NCBI GenBank assembly: GCA_013076295.1
Contig: RQOL01000961.1
Coordinates: 1 to 64,000, forward strand
Reading direction: 5' to 3'
Length of the DNA stretch: 64,000 nucleotides
Source: Sanderia malayensis
Lineage: Eukaryota > Cnidaria > Scyphozoa > Semaeostomeae > Pelagiidae
In this document: positions 12,785 through 22,710 of the stretch, piece after piece
Position numbering within the stretch: the first letter of the stretch is position 1
Layout of the letters: each line of letters begins with the position of its first letter
Position numbers and translations under genes: made by a program
Notes under the pieces: model-generated
The model's database searches: none
Told to the model about the DNA's origin: nothing
Seen by the model: only the letters and a program-made list of their open reading frames with translations

Positions 12785-13741
12785 ATGCAAGTTTCAAGAT
12801 ATCGCTCAGTAGTGTACTTACAGCTATTTCTACTGTTCATCGACGTATGCATAAACGCGTTCGCTTTACTTTTTCAAGAAAGCAATGTAGTACTGCTGTC
12901 ATATTTGTGTAAGTATATTTTTGAGCATGATGAAGTTGATAGGAATGACATTAGGCCTACTTTATGTCTTCGACAGGAAGGGCTTCAAACAACGCAGCAT
13001 GATCATGCTTTAAAGGTGTTTTCTTGTTTTCTTCAGAATCCAAGATGTCTGCTTGTGTTTGCACTCATTGTGCTGTCTCATGTTCTTCAACAACGTATAT
13101 ATTCCAAGCTGGAACTCGTTTATCTTCTCGTTCGTAAATTCAAGACAACTATTGTTTTCACTGTTCTTTACTTGGCCCTCTCAGTTGGACTGCATGTTTG
13201 GACGGTGGTAAGAACGATTTTTATTTGAATTTTCTGCACTTTTGTACTATGTGGGTCTTTGCACAGCCTTTGAAGAACATAGGGGGCGTGGCCGTTACAG
13301 ATAAACAAGTGCTGTTCAGAAATGTTCCCACACTTTTCGTTTCGTGTTCGTCTCGACTTTACCTGGATTTCATATTTCAACTTCTTACTAACTCTCGCAA
13401 CGTGTCTCCTTTTTGCAGACGAAAAAGTGGAATACAAAAAGTAAATACATCTGGGAAGATGGCTTTCAAGCATTGTTTGTATTCCAAAGAGTTGGTAAGT
13501 TCAAACACAACCTGTCTTCTATCCATAAGAAATACCCTCACATAAGTTATAGTAGAGTATATCTAACATATAATATGGATAGCATGTATGGTTAATAGCA
13601 TAAGGTTTATATCATATGTATTTTTTCCTAGGATCTATTCTGTATTATTACTTGTATAAAAGAACAGTTTTAAAACTTGGTGATCCAAGGTATTACAGAG
13701 ACTCGGAATGGATACGGAAAGAGTTTTCTAATGTCCATTAG
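12785..13741 (+). CDS. TMEM138: TMEM138, ciliary transition-zone membrane protein, left copy (frame broken by indels)
   Basis: TMEM138 is a four-pass membrane protein of the cilium base, mutated in Joubert syndrome 16. Exons: 12785 to about 12908, 13037-13207, 13419-13494, 13632-13741. Exon 1 gives [20 protein letters not shown] and [15 protein letters not shown]. Exon 2 in corrected register gives [18 protein letters not shown] and [10 protein letters not shown]. Exon 3 gives [17 protein letters not shown]. Exon 4 gives [20 protein letters not shown] and ends KEFSNVH. These match the vertebrate protein closely. This copy has one missing base late in exon 1 and several small indels in exon 2 relative to the right arm. 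Most are in short base runs, so sequencing error is more likely than decay. Confidence 0.88.
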
Positions 13742-14484
13742 ACCTGTATCTACTGCTGAAAGGTTAAGTCAACTGGTTGCCTGCTTTCAACAAATACCAT
13801 GGTATAAATGGTAAGTGCTTTTGCAACAGTTACCTTGCGACGAATGCCTGTTGCAGTAAGGTGTCTGCTTATTGAGTTAAGCAGTGTCAGGAATGCACAT
13901 ATTGCTATGCATTGCTACCAAATGCAAATGCAACATGAGTGCCATGGAGCTGAAAATTAGCTGGCCTTTTGAAAATTAGCAGTTTGGTAGGATTGGAATA
14001 GCTCCTTTTGGTTACTAAGTGAAACCAGCTCTAATGAAGCAAAACATTATCTTAATGTTGATTGTTTCATTTAATTAAGCCATATTGACAGATTAAAATA
14101 TTTTTTTGTGAAAATTGTTTTAAATTCAAACACTTCATTAAGTATAAGATTTACTAACACAATCACACAAGTTTACTAACACATCAACATGTTTATACCT
14201 GAATTTTTAAGGAATTGTGAAGTGATAAGCTTTTGTGATCATTTTAATAAGTTTTGAGCTTAAATTATTGTTCTGGCAATGTTATGTTCAATGCTTAACA
14301 TCTGTTTAGTACTTTGGCTCAATTACTCTGCATATCTTACATTCTATTATATTTATTTCTAAGCTTACTGTTGCAGTTTTGGCTTTGGTATTAGCTTATA
14401 ACTGCTGACATTTACTTGCTCCTTGCCTTCATTTCATTGTGGCTGTTTGCTGTCCACTACTCTTGGTAGCTGTTTCATGCTCCT
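13742..14484. other. Intergenic, left arm: TMEM138 3' side
   Basis: AT-rich with no supported exon; 3' ends of TMEM138 (+) and of the low-complexity exon (-) converge here. The mirror segment is 24480-25223. Confidence 0.6.
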
Positions 14485-15629
14485 TTATTGCTGCTGATTA
14501 TTTTGTGCATTTTGCTGTTGATTATTTGTGCTTTCTTTGCTGACCATTTCTTGCATTTTGCTGTTGAATATTTTGTGCATTTTGCTGCTGGCCATTTCTT
14601 GCTTTTTGCCGTTGATTATTCTGTGCATTTTGCTGTTGAATATTTTGTGCATTTTGCTGCTGACCATTTCTTCCTTTTTGCCATTGATTATTCTGTGCAT
14701 TTTGCTGTTGAATATTTTGTGCATTTTGCTGCTGACCATTTCTTGCTTTTTGCTGTTGATTACTTTGTGCTTTTTGTTGTTGATTATTTTGTGCTTTCTG
14801 TTGCTGAACATTTTTTGCTTTTTGCTGTTGTTATATTTTTTTTTTTGCTGTTGATTACTTTGTGCTTTTTGCTGCTGACCATTTTTCCCTTTCAGCTGCT
14901 TATTCTTGTCATTTCGTTGTTCCTTTTCCTTGGCTTTCTCTTCCTTTTCCTTGGCTTTCTCTTCCTTTTCTTCCTTCTCTTCCTTCTCTTCATCCTTTTT
15001 CTTTTTCTGTTGTTTTGCTTTCCATTCTCTCACTGTCGTTTCATCCATTAACTTATCATTCTCATCAATTTGAGACGACAAGCTTGGGCGCCGAGAAAAA
15101 CTTTTGATTTGATCAATACTTTTGCTATTTATTTCGTTCACACTCTTGCTTTTCTGGGAGTTGCTCTTGTTATTTTTAGAGTTGCTTTTGATCTTTTGAG
15201 AGTTGTTGCTGCTCTTTTGAGAGTTGCTTTTTTGGGAGTTTTTTTTCTTTTTTTCTTTTGAGAGTTGTTATTCTTTTGGAAGCTGCTGTTCTTTTGGGAG
15301 TTGCTCTTTTGGGAGTTGCTGTTCTTTTGGAGTGTGTTCTTTTGGGAGTTGCTGCTCTTTTGGGAGTTGCTGTTCTTTTGGGAGTTGATGTTCTTTTGGG
15401 AGTTGCTGTTCTTTTGGGAGTTACTTTTGCTCTTCTCGTCTTTCTTCCCCTCGCCGTCTTTGTTCCGAGGGTGGTCCTCGTTAACTATTTTTCCTATTGT
15501 TCGCCTATGTGCTTTGTGGGTGTGCTTGCCTTTCTTCTTAAACGAAGTTTGGTACCACTGCTCTCCCAATGATTGTAGTGAATCTAAAACGAAGAATTTT
15601 GTAAAGAAACTACAACCAACGTCATCCAT
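14485..15629 (-). pseudogene. Low-complexity NSQK / KEKEEKA / NQQQKA exon, left copy, frame-broken
   Basis: Mirror of the exon at 23332-24479, but contracted and split into two reading frames. The N-terminal half (from 15629) reads WYQTSFKKKGKHTHKAHRRT and then NSQKNS repeats before leaving frame near 15250. The second half (from about 15141) holds KEKEEKA and then runs off frame in the Gln/Asn-rich repeats. No signal-peptide exon can be seen on its 5' side because the N run begins about 150 bases away. Repeat-rich sequence is error-prone, so it may be an intact allele mis-assembled. Confidence 0.6.
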
Positions 15630-15671
15630 CGTGATGTCTTAGCTCGGAAATTTGTTTAAGGGAGTTTGTAC

Positions 15672-15782
15672 TACAGTCTGTCTAGTTCGAACACCCTGGG
15701 GAAGCGTAAAAATGTTCGAATTACAAAAAGTTCGAATTATGGAGGTTTGTTTTATAAGAGTTGGTTCATCAGTGATCCTTGA
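15672..15782 (+). mobile_element. TTCGAA-rich MITE, cut by the gap (left arm)
   Basis: Begins TACAGTCTGTCTAGTTCGAA and matches the complete element at 23060-23243 in reverse. It is interrupted by the N run at 15783. Related elements are at 39083-39264 and 56783-56971. Confidence 0.75.
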
Positions 15783-15882
15783 NNNNNNNNNNNNNNNNNN
15801 NNNNNNNNNNNNNNNNNNNNNNNNNNNNNNNNNNNNNNNNNNNNNNNNNNNNNNNNNNNNNNNNNNNNNNNNNNNNNNNNNN
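15783..15882. other. Assembly gap of 100 N
   Basis: Exactly 100 N, the usual placeholder for a scaffold join of unknown size. It falls at the inner end of the left arm. It probably hides the first exon of secreted gene A, and possibly a mirrored signal exon for the left low-complexity exon. Confidence 0.98.
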
Positions 15883-15883
15883 T

Positions 15884-16755
15884 GTCATCTCACCCGGACA
15901 CGGACCGGAATTGCCAATAAAAATGCCACCTCACGAGCATCGACTTCTTCCGCTCTACCACCCTCACCATCGCCATCATGGACACATGGGATACCACACT
16001 GATTATATGCCGTCGCCTTTCATGATGCCATTGTGTGTTATGGGTAAGTGATTTGGCATTGTTAGCCGCGTGTCTAAAAATTGCAGCTATGCGCAAGTGC
16101 CGGCAGCGCGTGCAGAAATATCTGGGGGAAAACAAATGCAACAAGATGTAAGAATGACCCATGGGATTGTAGCCAATAGAATAACATATGTGGAGAAGAG
16201 AACAATTGGGTTAACAAAGCAAACACAAAATAACTAATAGAGCATACAATCAAACGTGAAATAAAAACATTTTGTTCCATAACAATTGTATATTTTGAAA
16301 AATAGTTTTGGATCTAAAAACTAACGTTGGATAGGCTTGGGGTTTGACAGAGAGTACCATTGGTTAAGTTTGAAATTTAACAATAGACAAACGCTGGATA
16401 AGTTTGAATCCCCATTACCCATGATCATTGCAACCACACTCTTAAGTCCAAAACATCCCAATGCTCAGCTATACTAGACAAACCAACAAATATAACGCAT
16501 AGTCGATTGATTCAGAGTAATATAGAGAGGGTGATGTTCACAGTGGCTCGTGATAACACCAGCATGGGATATTTTACAGATAAAGAAGACAAGAAAAAAG
16601 ATGACAAGAAGAAAGATGACAAGAAGAAAGATGACAAGAAGAAGACGAAACGCCAACTGGTTCCATGTCATTATTACGGACCACCAGGGGCCGGATGGGG
16701 TGCATTTACACCTGGCCACACTGGTGCAGGTTGGGGTGCGCCTTACTGGTACTAA
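15884..16755 (+). CDS. Secreted-family gene A: His-rich exon plus Lys/Asp repeat exon (5' exon in gap)
   Basis: Not a family I recognise. The first visible exon (to 16043) starts at the gap and encodes HEHRLLPLYHPHHRHHGHMG, then a Met-rich end (MPSPFMMPLCVM). A phase-1 intron with donor GTAAGT and acceptor TTTTACAG joins it to 16580-16755. That exon encodes DKEDKKK and three DDKKK repeats, then TKRQLVPCHYYGPPGAGWGA and a second GAGWGAPYWY, then stop. The Lys-Arg before QLVPC looks like a proprotein cleavage site that would release a Gly/Trp/Tyr-rich tail of about 33 residues. Exon order, phase and composition match genes B and C downstream. AATAAA near 16896 could be its polyadenylation signal. 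Confidence 0.65.
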
Positions 16756-16935
16756 ACGTCACACGGCACACGCACATTGTATACGGAATATTGAACTTCA
16801 CGAGACTGAATGCTTACATGTTGTATAAATACAAATATTTACGTTACTTGTAATAATTTCTCATTTGAATTATATTTAGGGAAGAAAAATGCATGTAATA
16901 AAATTCGAGTTTTCTGTCGCTTTTTACAATTCCAC

Positions 16936-17330
16936 AAAAGAGCGGTATAGCAGAGCGGAGCAGAGCAGATAAGTCCAACAAAAAAGCAGAATAAAGCAGG
17001 ATAGAACAGGATAAAGCAGGATAGAGTAGGGTAGAGCAAGATAGATGACAAAGCAGGATAGAGTAGGGTAGAGCAAGTTGAATGACAAAGCAGAATAGAG
17101 TAGGGTAGAGCAAGCATGACAAAGCAGAATAGAGTAGGGTAGAGCAAGAAGACAAAGCAGAATAGAGTAGGGTAGAACAGGATAAAGCAGAATAGAGTAG
17201 GGTAGAACAGGGTAAAGCAGAATAGAGTAGGGTAGAGCAAGCAAGATAACAAAGCAGAATAGAGTAGAGAAAACGAGCCAATTGAAAAAGGAAAAAGGAG
17301 TAGGGTAGAGTAGAGTGGAGCAGAAAACAG
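16936..17330 (+). repeat. Irregular minisatellite, AGAGTAGGGTAGAGCA
   Basis: Many repeats built from AAAGCAGAATAGAGTAGGGT and AGAGCAAG, with unit length varying between roughly 20 and 40 bases. Nearly free of T on this strand, so strongly purine-biased. Confidence 0.9.
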
Positions 17331-17761
17331 CGGAATACGGTACAATAATAGCAAATTAAAGCTTTGCAGGTCAGAGTAGAATATAGAATGTGAGCGTAAG
17401 AATAGAATGGAGCCAGTGCGAGTAGCATAGAAAAAAACTACACGCAACACCAGTGAATCAAGTCAAAGTCAGAGTGCATTAAAGACGACTAAGCAATTTA
17501 GATCAGACGATATCATTCGGATGTTAATCGAGGTAGCAAGTACATTCAATCACACACAGATACGAATTGAACTCGAACAATTGATTTCATGGGTCACATC
17601 TTCCAGTTAGTCCTCAGGTTTAACTACTGGTGGGTGATTTAAGGGAGCAGACCCACTGAGCAATGCCATTGAGAAAACTATTAGCAATTATGACATTGAT
17701 TTGCCAATAAGCCCAGACGGTAAACAAGCCATATCAAAGTTAATCTGAAAATCACTGCCAT

Positions 17762-17767
17762 TATAAA
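17762..17767 (+). promoter_or_regulatory. Possible TATA box for gene B
   Basis: TATAAA 73 bases before the gene B start codon. Gene D has a similar TATAAATA upstream of its ATG. The transcription start is not known. Confidence 0.35.
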
Positions 17768-17834
17768 CACCGTTAAAGTATAGTAAACTCAAAAGCAGCG
17801 TTACTTCAAAATAGACATAACGGCAAAAGGAATC

Positions 17835-19326
17835 ATGGAGAATAATAAAAACATGGTGCTATTATTGATTGTTTGCTTTACTATGGTAACAATGTCGCTG
17901 CCAGTCGACCCAAATGGTTCTGATTCTCATGACGCAACGAGAAGAGCAACAACAACAACATTGGAAGGAAAACGTGTCCACAAATCACACAAGAAACATC
18001 TCGGACCAGGCTTCGACTCGTACGGACATCACATGCACGGTACGATGGTTGTCAAACACAATATAATGCTTCAATTGTCAAATGCCCAGGGCGCTTGCTC
18101 TGGGCACTTATTGAATTCTGTAGACACTATACAGGGCGTTTATAAAGATGTCTTAAAGAAAGGACGCTTATTAAAAAGATTGAGGTCTTTTAATTGTTAA
18201 CATCTATTTTCAGACATGCTTGCTTTTTTAAAAGCTGCTATGTTAAGCTTTCTCGACACCAGTCTCAGTCTAGACTTGCTCCAAGTCTATTTCGTGTTTC
18301 AGTCATGAAAAGGGAGCTTCGGAGGAGGAAAGTTCCCTTTTATTATTGACGTGCGAAATAGACTTGGAGTAAGTCTAGTCTCAGTCAGGCCTACAGTAAA
18401 AATCCGCATAAAAGTGTCCAGTGTGATATTTCTGCTCAAAACAATAAACGAAACAATAGTCTGTTGTTTTTGAACGATAAGCTGGATGCAAAAGTTGCAG
18501 CTTCTCATATGTGGGTTTTTACTTTATGCTGTTCTTAAAAAAATAAGTTGTTTTTCTTCAACTTGTTGTCAGTTGCAGTGGGACAAATTGATACACAAAG
18601 TTCATACCGTTGATAATTGAGCCAAGATCGTCATTGTGTGAGCCATTTTAGTCAAGACGAAGAACCTTTCTCCTGGGACGTCTCTGCATTTACGAATCAG
18701 AGGAAATCTGTTAGATAAACTCATAAAAAATTGATTCTGTAAATTTCAGGTGATGTAGAGAACATGGGCTATAACATACCGCTGACCACTGGATTCGGAT
18801 ACCCAAACGTGCATCACCATGGTCATCCTCATCATTACCATGACAATCACGGGCATCAGTTCAACGTGATTCATCATGATTACCAATTTCATGCGCCAGA
18901 TATTGATTACTGGTGGCCTAGCCACTGGCCGCAGTTCCTCCCACCTCCATTTCCATTCCACAAAGACAAAGGTATATCGAAATCTGTTAATGCTTGCTAA
19001 TGTTAGGTACCCCCTGGCGCATGCAGTTATTTGCAACGCAAAGTAATACAATCCGGGGGGTCAAGCAATTGAGTTTAATTAACTAAATATGCGATTGTAA
19101 ATGATTTTGATGAGTGGATGTTGAGCTTCAGTCTAAATGTTGATCTTTTTGCTTCTTTCGAATGCCAAGATGACAAGAAAAAAGACGATAAGAAGAAAGA
19201 AGACAAGAAAAAAGACGAAAAGAAAGAAGACAAGAAGAAAGACGAAAAAAGGAATCTTGGAAAACAAAAGGACGACAGCTTGTTTTCAATGCTGCACAGT
19301 AAAGTGTACCTTATTTTGCGCCATTA
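17835..19326 (+). CDS. Secreted-family gene B: signal peptide, His-rich exon, Lys/Asp repeat tail
   Basis: Three exons (17835-18039, 18750-18971, 19170-19326) joined by phase-1 introns. Exon 1 starts MENNKN followed by a hydrophobic signal core (MVLLLIVCFTMVTMSLPV), then KRVHKSHKKHLGPG. Exon 2 is 222 bases and packed with His (HHHGHPHHYHDNHGHQF), ending with FHAP, then YWWPSHWPQFLPPPFPF. Exon 3 is a run of DDKKK, EDKKK and DEKK repeats, then DSLFSMLHSKVYLILRH and stop. Predicted product is a secreted protein of about 194 residues with alternating His-rich and Lys/Asp-rich blocks. Such composition suits metal binding, matrix or mineral interaction, but that is speculation. A MITE sits in intron 1. 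Confidence 0.75.
18261..18386 (+). mobile_element. MITE in gene B intron 1
   Basis: Inverted terminal repeats of about 33 bases: TAGACTTGCTCCAAGTCTAT on the left pairs with ATAGACTTGGAGTAAGTCTA on the right, with GTCTCAGTC at the outer ends of both. The internal part is short and noncoding. Confidence 0.75.
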
Positions 19327-19732
19327 AAAACTAGTACTTGCGTTGGTACCAATTTCCATGAGTTGGCACGATTATACAGAGACACATAATGGAACATAAA
19401 GAAGAAAAATAGGAGAAAATAGGATTGCTTCGGGTATGAACAAGATAGAACAGTTGAATAGGACCAGGAATATTCTGGTACCAAACAATATGACATCGTG
19501 ACTTCGAATACAAATTCACAAAGCTAATTTCGTTTGTTGGGGTTTCAATTCATTAAATTGTTGCAATTAAAGTTATTAAAATATTTGTTAGCACAGGTAA
19601 TAATTCAGACATGCATAGAACAGTGGCATCAGACAGGTATAGAAACAATACAGTTATAGACAAAAGAAAAACTCGGATACACAGAAACAAGCAGATAGTT
19701 TTGAAGAAGAAGAGAAACAATCAATATTAGCG

Positions 19733-21469
19733 ATGAAGAACAAACTATTTATTATTGTTTTGTCCTTTTCTGTGCTTGTAAATTCGTTGCCAATTGAAGA
19801 TGAGTACACAGAGTACAATGATGCAGACGAGGCAGATGAGAAGAGAGGAAAGATCGCCAAAAAGAAGCCACACAAGCCACATAAAAAGCATTTCCTAGGA
19901 GGTTTGTATGACTACCATCCACTGCAAGGTATAATAATGTGTAGTTGCATACATCTGAAATCCAGGCAGTAAAACATAGCTTGATAGAGTAATTATTGTT
20001 AGAGTAGTGCCAAGCCAGAAAGGATACGCTCTTTTATATAAAGCTAATCAAATGATTAAACCACGATGGACTTAATCAATCTCCACCTTGAACTAATCCA
20101 TCAAATCTTTGACAAAGCAATAGGATATTTTTCTGCAAATCTTAAACAAATTTCCAGACTCCTTGTAAGCTTGGGGAACACAAAGAGTGCCATGGTTTTG
20201 AGTCACGAAGAACGTCAGGTAAGTCATTCAATCCAGATAATCAATCCGCATTCCGATCATCGATCCGGATATCGTTGCAGGTATTGGACACGAGCACTGG
20301 ATTCACGGACAGCCACACTACCACTATCCAAATTACCACTGGATCACTGGCATCCAGAAACAGATTACTACGGATATCACGGCACGTATCACCACCATTA
20401 TCCAGCCCACCATCATTACCACGACGGTAGAGTCTACGGGTTTCATGCACCCGCTTCAAGCTATTGGTATCCCTACCACTGGCCCTCCTACCTTCCTGCA
20501 CCTTTTCCCTTCTATTCCGCAGACGGTGAGTTGACTATATGATACTGAGTGTTTGAATTGATGAAGCAAAATGGACTTACCCTAACGCATGTTATCTCCA
20601 TTCCTTCCCATTTGATTTCAATTTGCATTCATACGTTTCATTGCAAGTGTCAACCATTCTGACTTATCGTATTTACAGCGTGTCCTGCTGTAATACGATC
20701 TTTGACTCGAAAAAGAACGAAAATAGATTAGTCATGTTTGTAGGTTTGCATTGAGTTGAAAATAAAATACTTAGACAAGGGAGAGCAAGTTTTAAAAAAT
20801 TTGACAAGTGAATCAATTTCTTAACTTTATTTCTGGTTCACAGGCACTACAGCGGGACAAAATTCAACGAAAACCAGCAAGGGTTCAGCAGATGATGACT
20901 GCGATGAGAAGATAGCAAAAAAGAAGGCGAATGACGCACTCGAATCAGCATTGTCAGCAGCTTACAAGGCTGAGGAAGCAAAGCAGAATGCAGAGGACGC
21001 GCAAGCTACAGCAGAGAAAGCCAAAACGGATGCAACCAGTGCGACTTCTAGTAGTGGAAACCGCGATGACTTACCCGCGGCGCATGCGGAGGCAGACCAA
21101 GCCTTGAAGCAGGCAGCGGAAGTCGATAGAAAAGTGACCGAGTCACGAGACAAAGCAAACGAAGCGTTGAGACTTGCGGCAGCCGCGAACCTATGCGCGC
21201 TCGAAATGGAAGGGAGGTTGTCGAAATTGATTCGTAGCTTGGAGCAAGGAGAAAAATCAAGCGAGGAAAAGAAAAACACCGGTGACGATGCAGATGAAGA
21301 TAAATTGAAAGAGGCGAAAGAGAAAAAGAAGATTGTGGATGAAGCGCTTGAAATGATACAGCAAACGGAGGAGAAGGTCACGAGCGCAAAAAATGCCGCT
21401 AACAACGCAGCTACAACAATAGCAGATGCAAAATCAAAAGCAAATGATGCGAAAGGAATGTCACGATAA
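19733..21469 (+). CDS. Secreted-family gene C: signal peptide, His/Tyr/Trp exon, Ala-rich coiled-coil tail
   Basis: Exons 19733-19928, 20281-20525 and 20844-21469, with phase-1 boundaries. Exon 1 has signal peptide MKNKLFIIVLSFSVLVNSLP, an acidic stretch, then KPHKPHKKHFLGG (compare gene B). Exon 2 is rich in His, Tyr and Trp and ends YWYPYHWPSYLPAPFPF, nearly the same as gene B. Exon 2 is 245 bases where 246 is needed; the frame changes near 20340 in CACTGGATCAC, most simply one missing G, so either a base-call error or a broken allele. Exon 3 encodes about 208 residues rich in Ala, Lys and Glu (YKAEEAKQNAEDAQATAEKA) with strong coiled-coil character, ending AKGMSR. No known homologue recognised. 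Confidence 0.72.
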
Positions 21470-22710
21470 CTCAACAACAAGATGGATAGTGCATTCAAAT
21501 GGAACAATGCATTTAAAAACTGTACTATGTGACTTAGTATGAGACAAGCCTATTAAATATTCTAGTATATGGTATTCTATTTGTTATGAAGGATTCCTTC
21601 GGTTGTTCGGTTGTTTGATAAAGATATGATCCGTGTTTATTAACGTTTGCTTCTATACTGCGTCTACTGCATAAAACTGCGTCTTATTGTCAGCTGGCGT
21701 CAAACATACTGTAATTGGGTGTTTACTGCGATAGCGTGCCTACTGTCATTATGTGTCCAATGTGTATACAACCATTCTGGCTACCACAAATGCATCGTTG
21801 GCTACCTCATTGCTCTTCACCCCACACATGACCACAGACAAGGGCAATAGTTGCTTAGATACACGAGAAATTTTCCAATAAGATAAGCCAACTACAAAGT
21901 GCTCTATCCCAATAATCATAGCATCCCTGCCGCTATATACTCCAGTTCTCATAGCCGCTATACATATACCTTATTATAAAAGATAGCTATAAATACATAA
22001 CATGAATAAATATAATCCTTGACTTGAAGGCGGCTGCAACTATTGACCGCGATAGGAATTCGTTAAGGTCCAAACAGGGATGAATTGCACTATGAAGCAA
22101 CCAGTGAACTAGACTTCTTATATAGAGTTCACTGGAAGCAACTTAATGAATCATGTGTTACCAATATTTTTTCTATCGAGGTTCTAAGGCGACCTCATCT
22201 CGTGCAATGCAGTGTGATATGAAAAGGGCAATCAATTTAGCCGAATTCAGCTGGGTAAATCGAGTTTTAATCAAGCGTATGTGGATCATACTGCCACAAG
22301 CAATGCTTTGTTGCTTGAAATTACAACAGCAACTGCGTGTAGCGGCTAGAATGGTGATTAATTCCAGCGTTTAATTAATCGGCGCCGAGCAATTAAATAA
22401 CCCATTGTGATTGCATATGTGAACATCGCGAAGTATGTGAAGTCATAGCTGAAATCATTGGACACAAATGCAGGCTGATTGTTTCAGGGATTGAAAGTGT
22501 TGCGGATCAATGAACCTCGTGAATGCAGAACAACCACAGACGACTATAAATACGAAAGAACCAATAACCAGTGACAACAGACTCGAGTCAACAATCATTG
22601 TGCTACGGTACAGCAAGAGGTCGGCAAAGCAGATAACGCAACCAACTTAACCAGCAAACGGACGACGGTAAAGCAGAGAGGACACGAGCTGTACCAAAGT
22701 AGCAGCAGTG
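21470..22710. other. Intergenic between genes C and D
   Basis: No gene supported. Several short open frames have no coding-like features. TATAAATA at 22545-22552 lies 159 bases before the gene D ATG. Confidence 0.6.
22545..22552 (+). promoter_or_regulatory. Possible TATA box for gene D
   Basis: TATAAATA in a CGAC...CGAAAG context, upstream of the signal-peptide exon at 22711. The distance leaves room for a 5' UTR of about 130 bases. Confidence 0.4.

Larger units (their letters stand above)
1..15782 (+). repeat. Left arm of a ~15.8 kb inverted duplication
   Basis: This stretch reappears as its reverse complement at 23133-39031; position 1 pairs with about 39031 and 15782 with about 23133. 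Coding exons, introns, minisatellites and MITEs are all shared in the same order. Differences seen by eye are mostly one- or two-base indels plus repeat-number changes. The outer edge cannot be seen because the window begins inside the arm, and the inner edge is hidden by a run of N. It could be a true palindromic duplication or an assembly product (both haplotypes joined, or a fold-back read). Confidence 0.95.
16756..17834. other. Intergenic between genes A and B
   Basis: Contains the AGAGTAGGGTAGAGCA minisatellite and, near 17762-17767, a TATAAA 73 bases before the gene B ATG that could be a core promoter. No other gene seen; long open frames on - here are repeat artefacts. Confidence 0.6.

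Noticed and set aside
14488..15642. Long Leu/Phe-rich open frames antisense to the low-complexity exon (both arms)
   Set aside because: Antisense of Gln/Lys/Asn codons gives Leu/Phe/Cys; composition shadows, not membrane proteins.
16839..17450. Ser/Tyr/Leu-rich open frames on - over the minisatellite
   Set aside because: Follow the tandem repeat; several frames are open at once.
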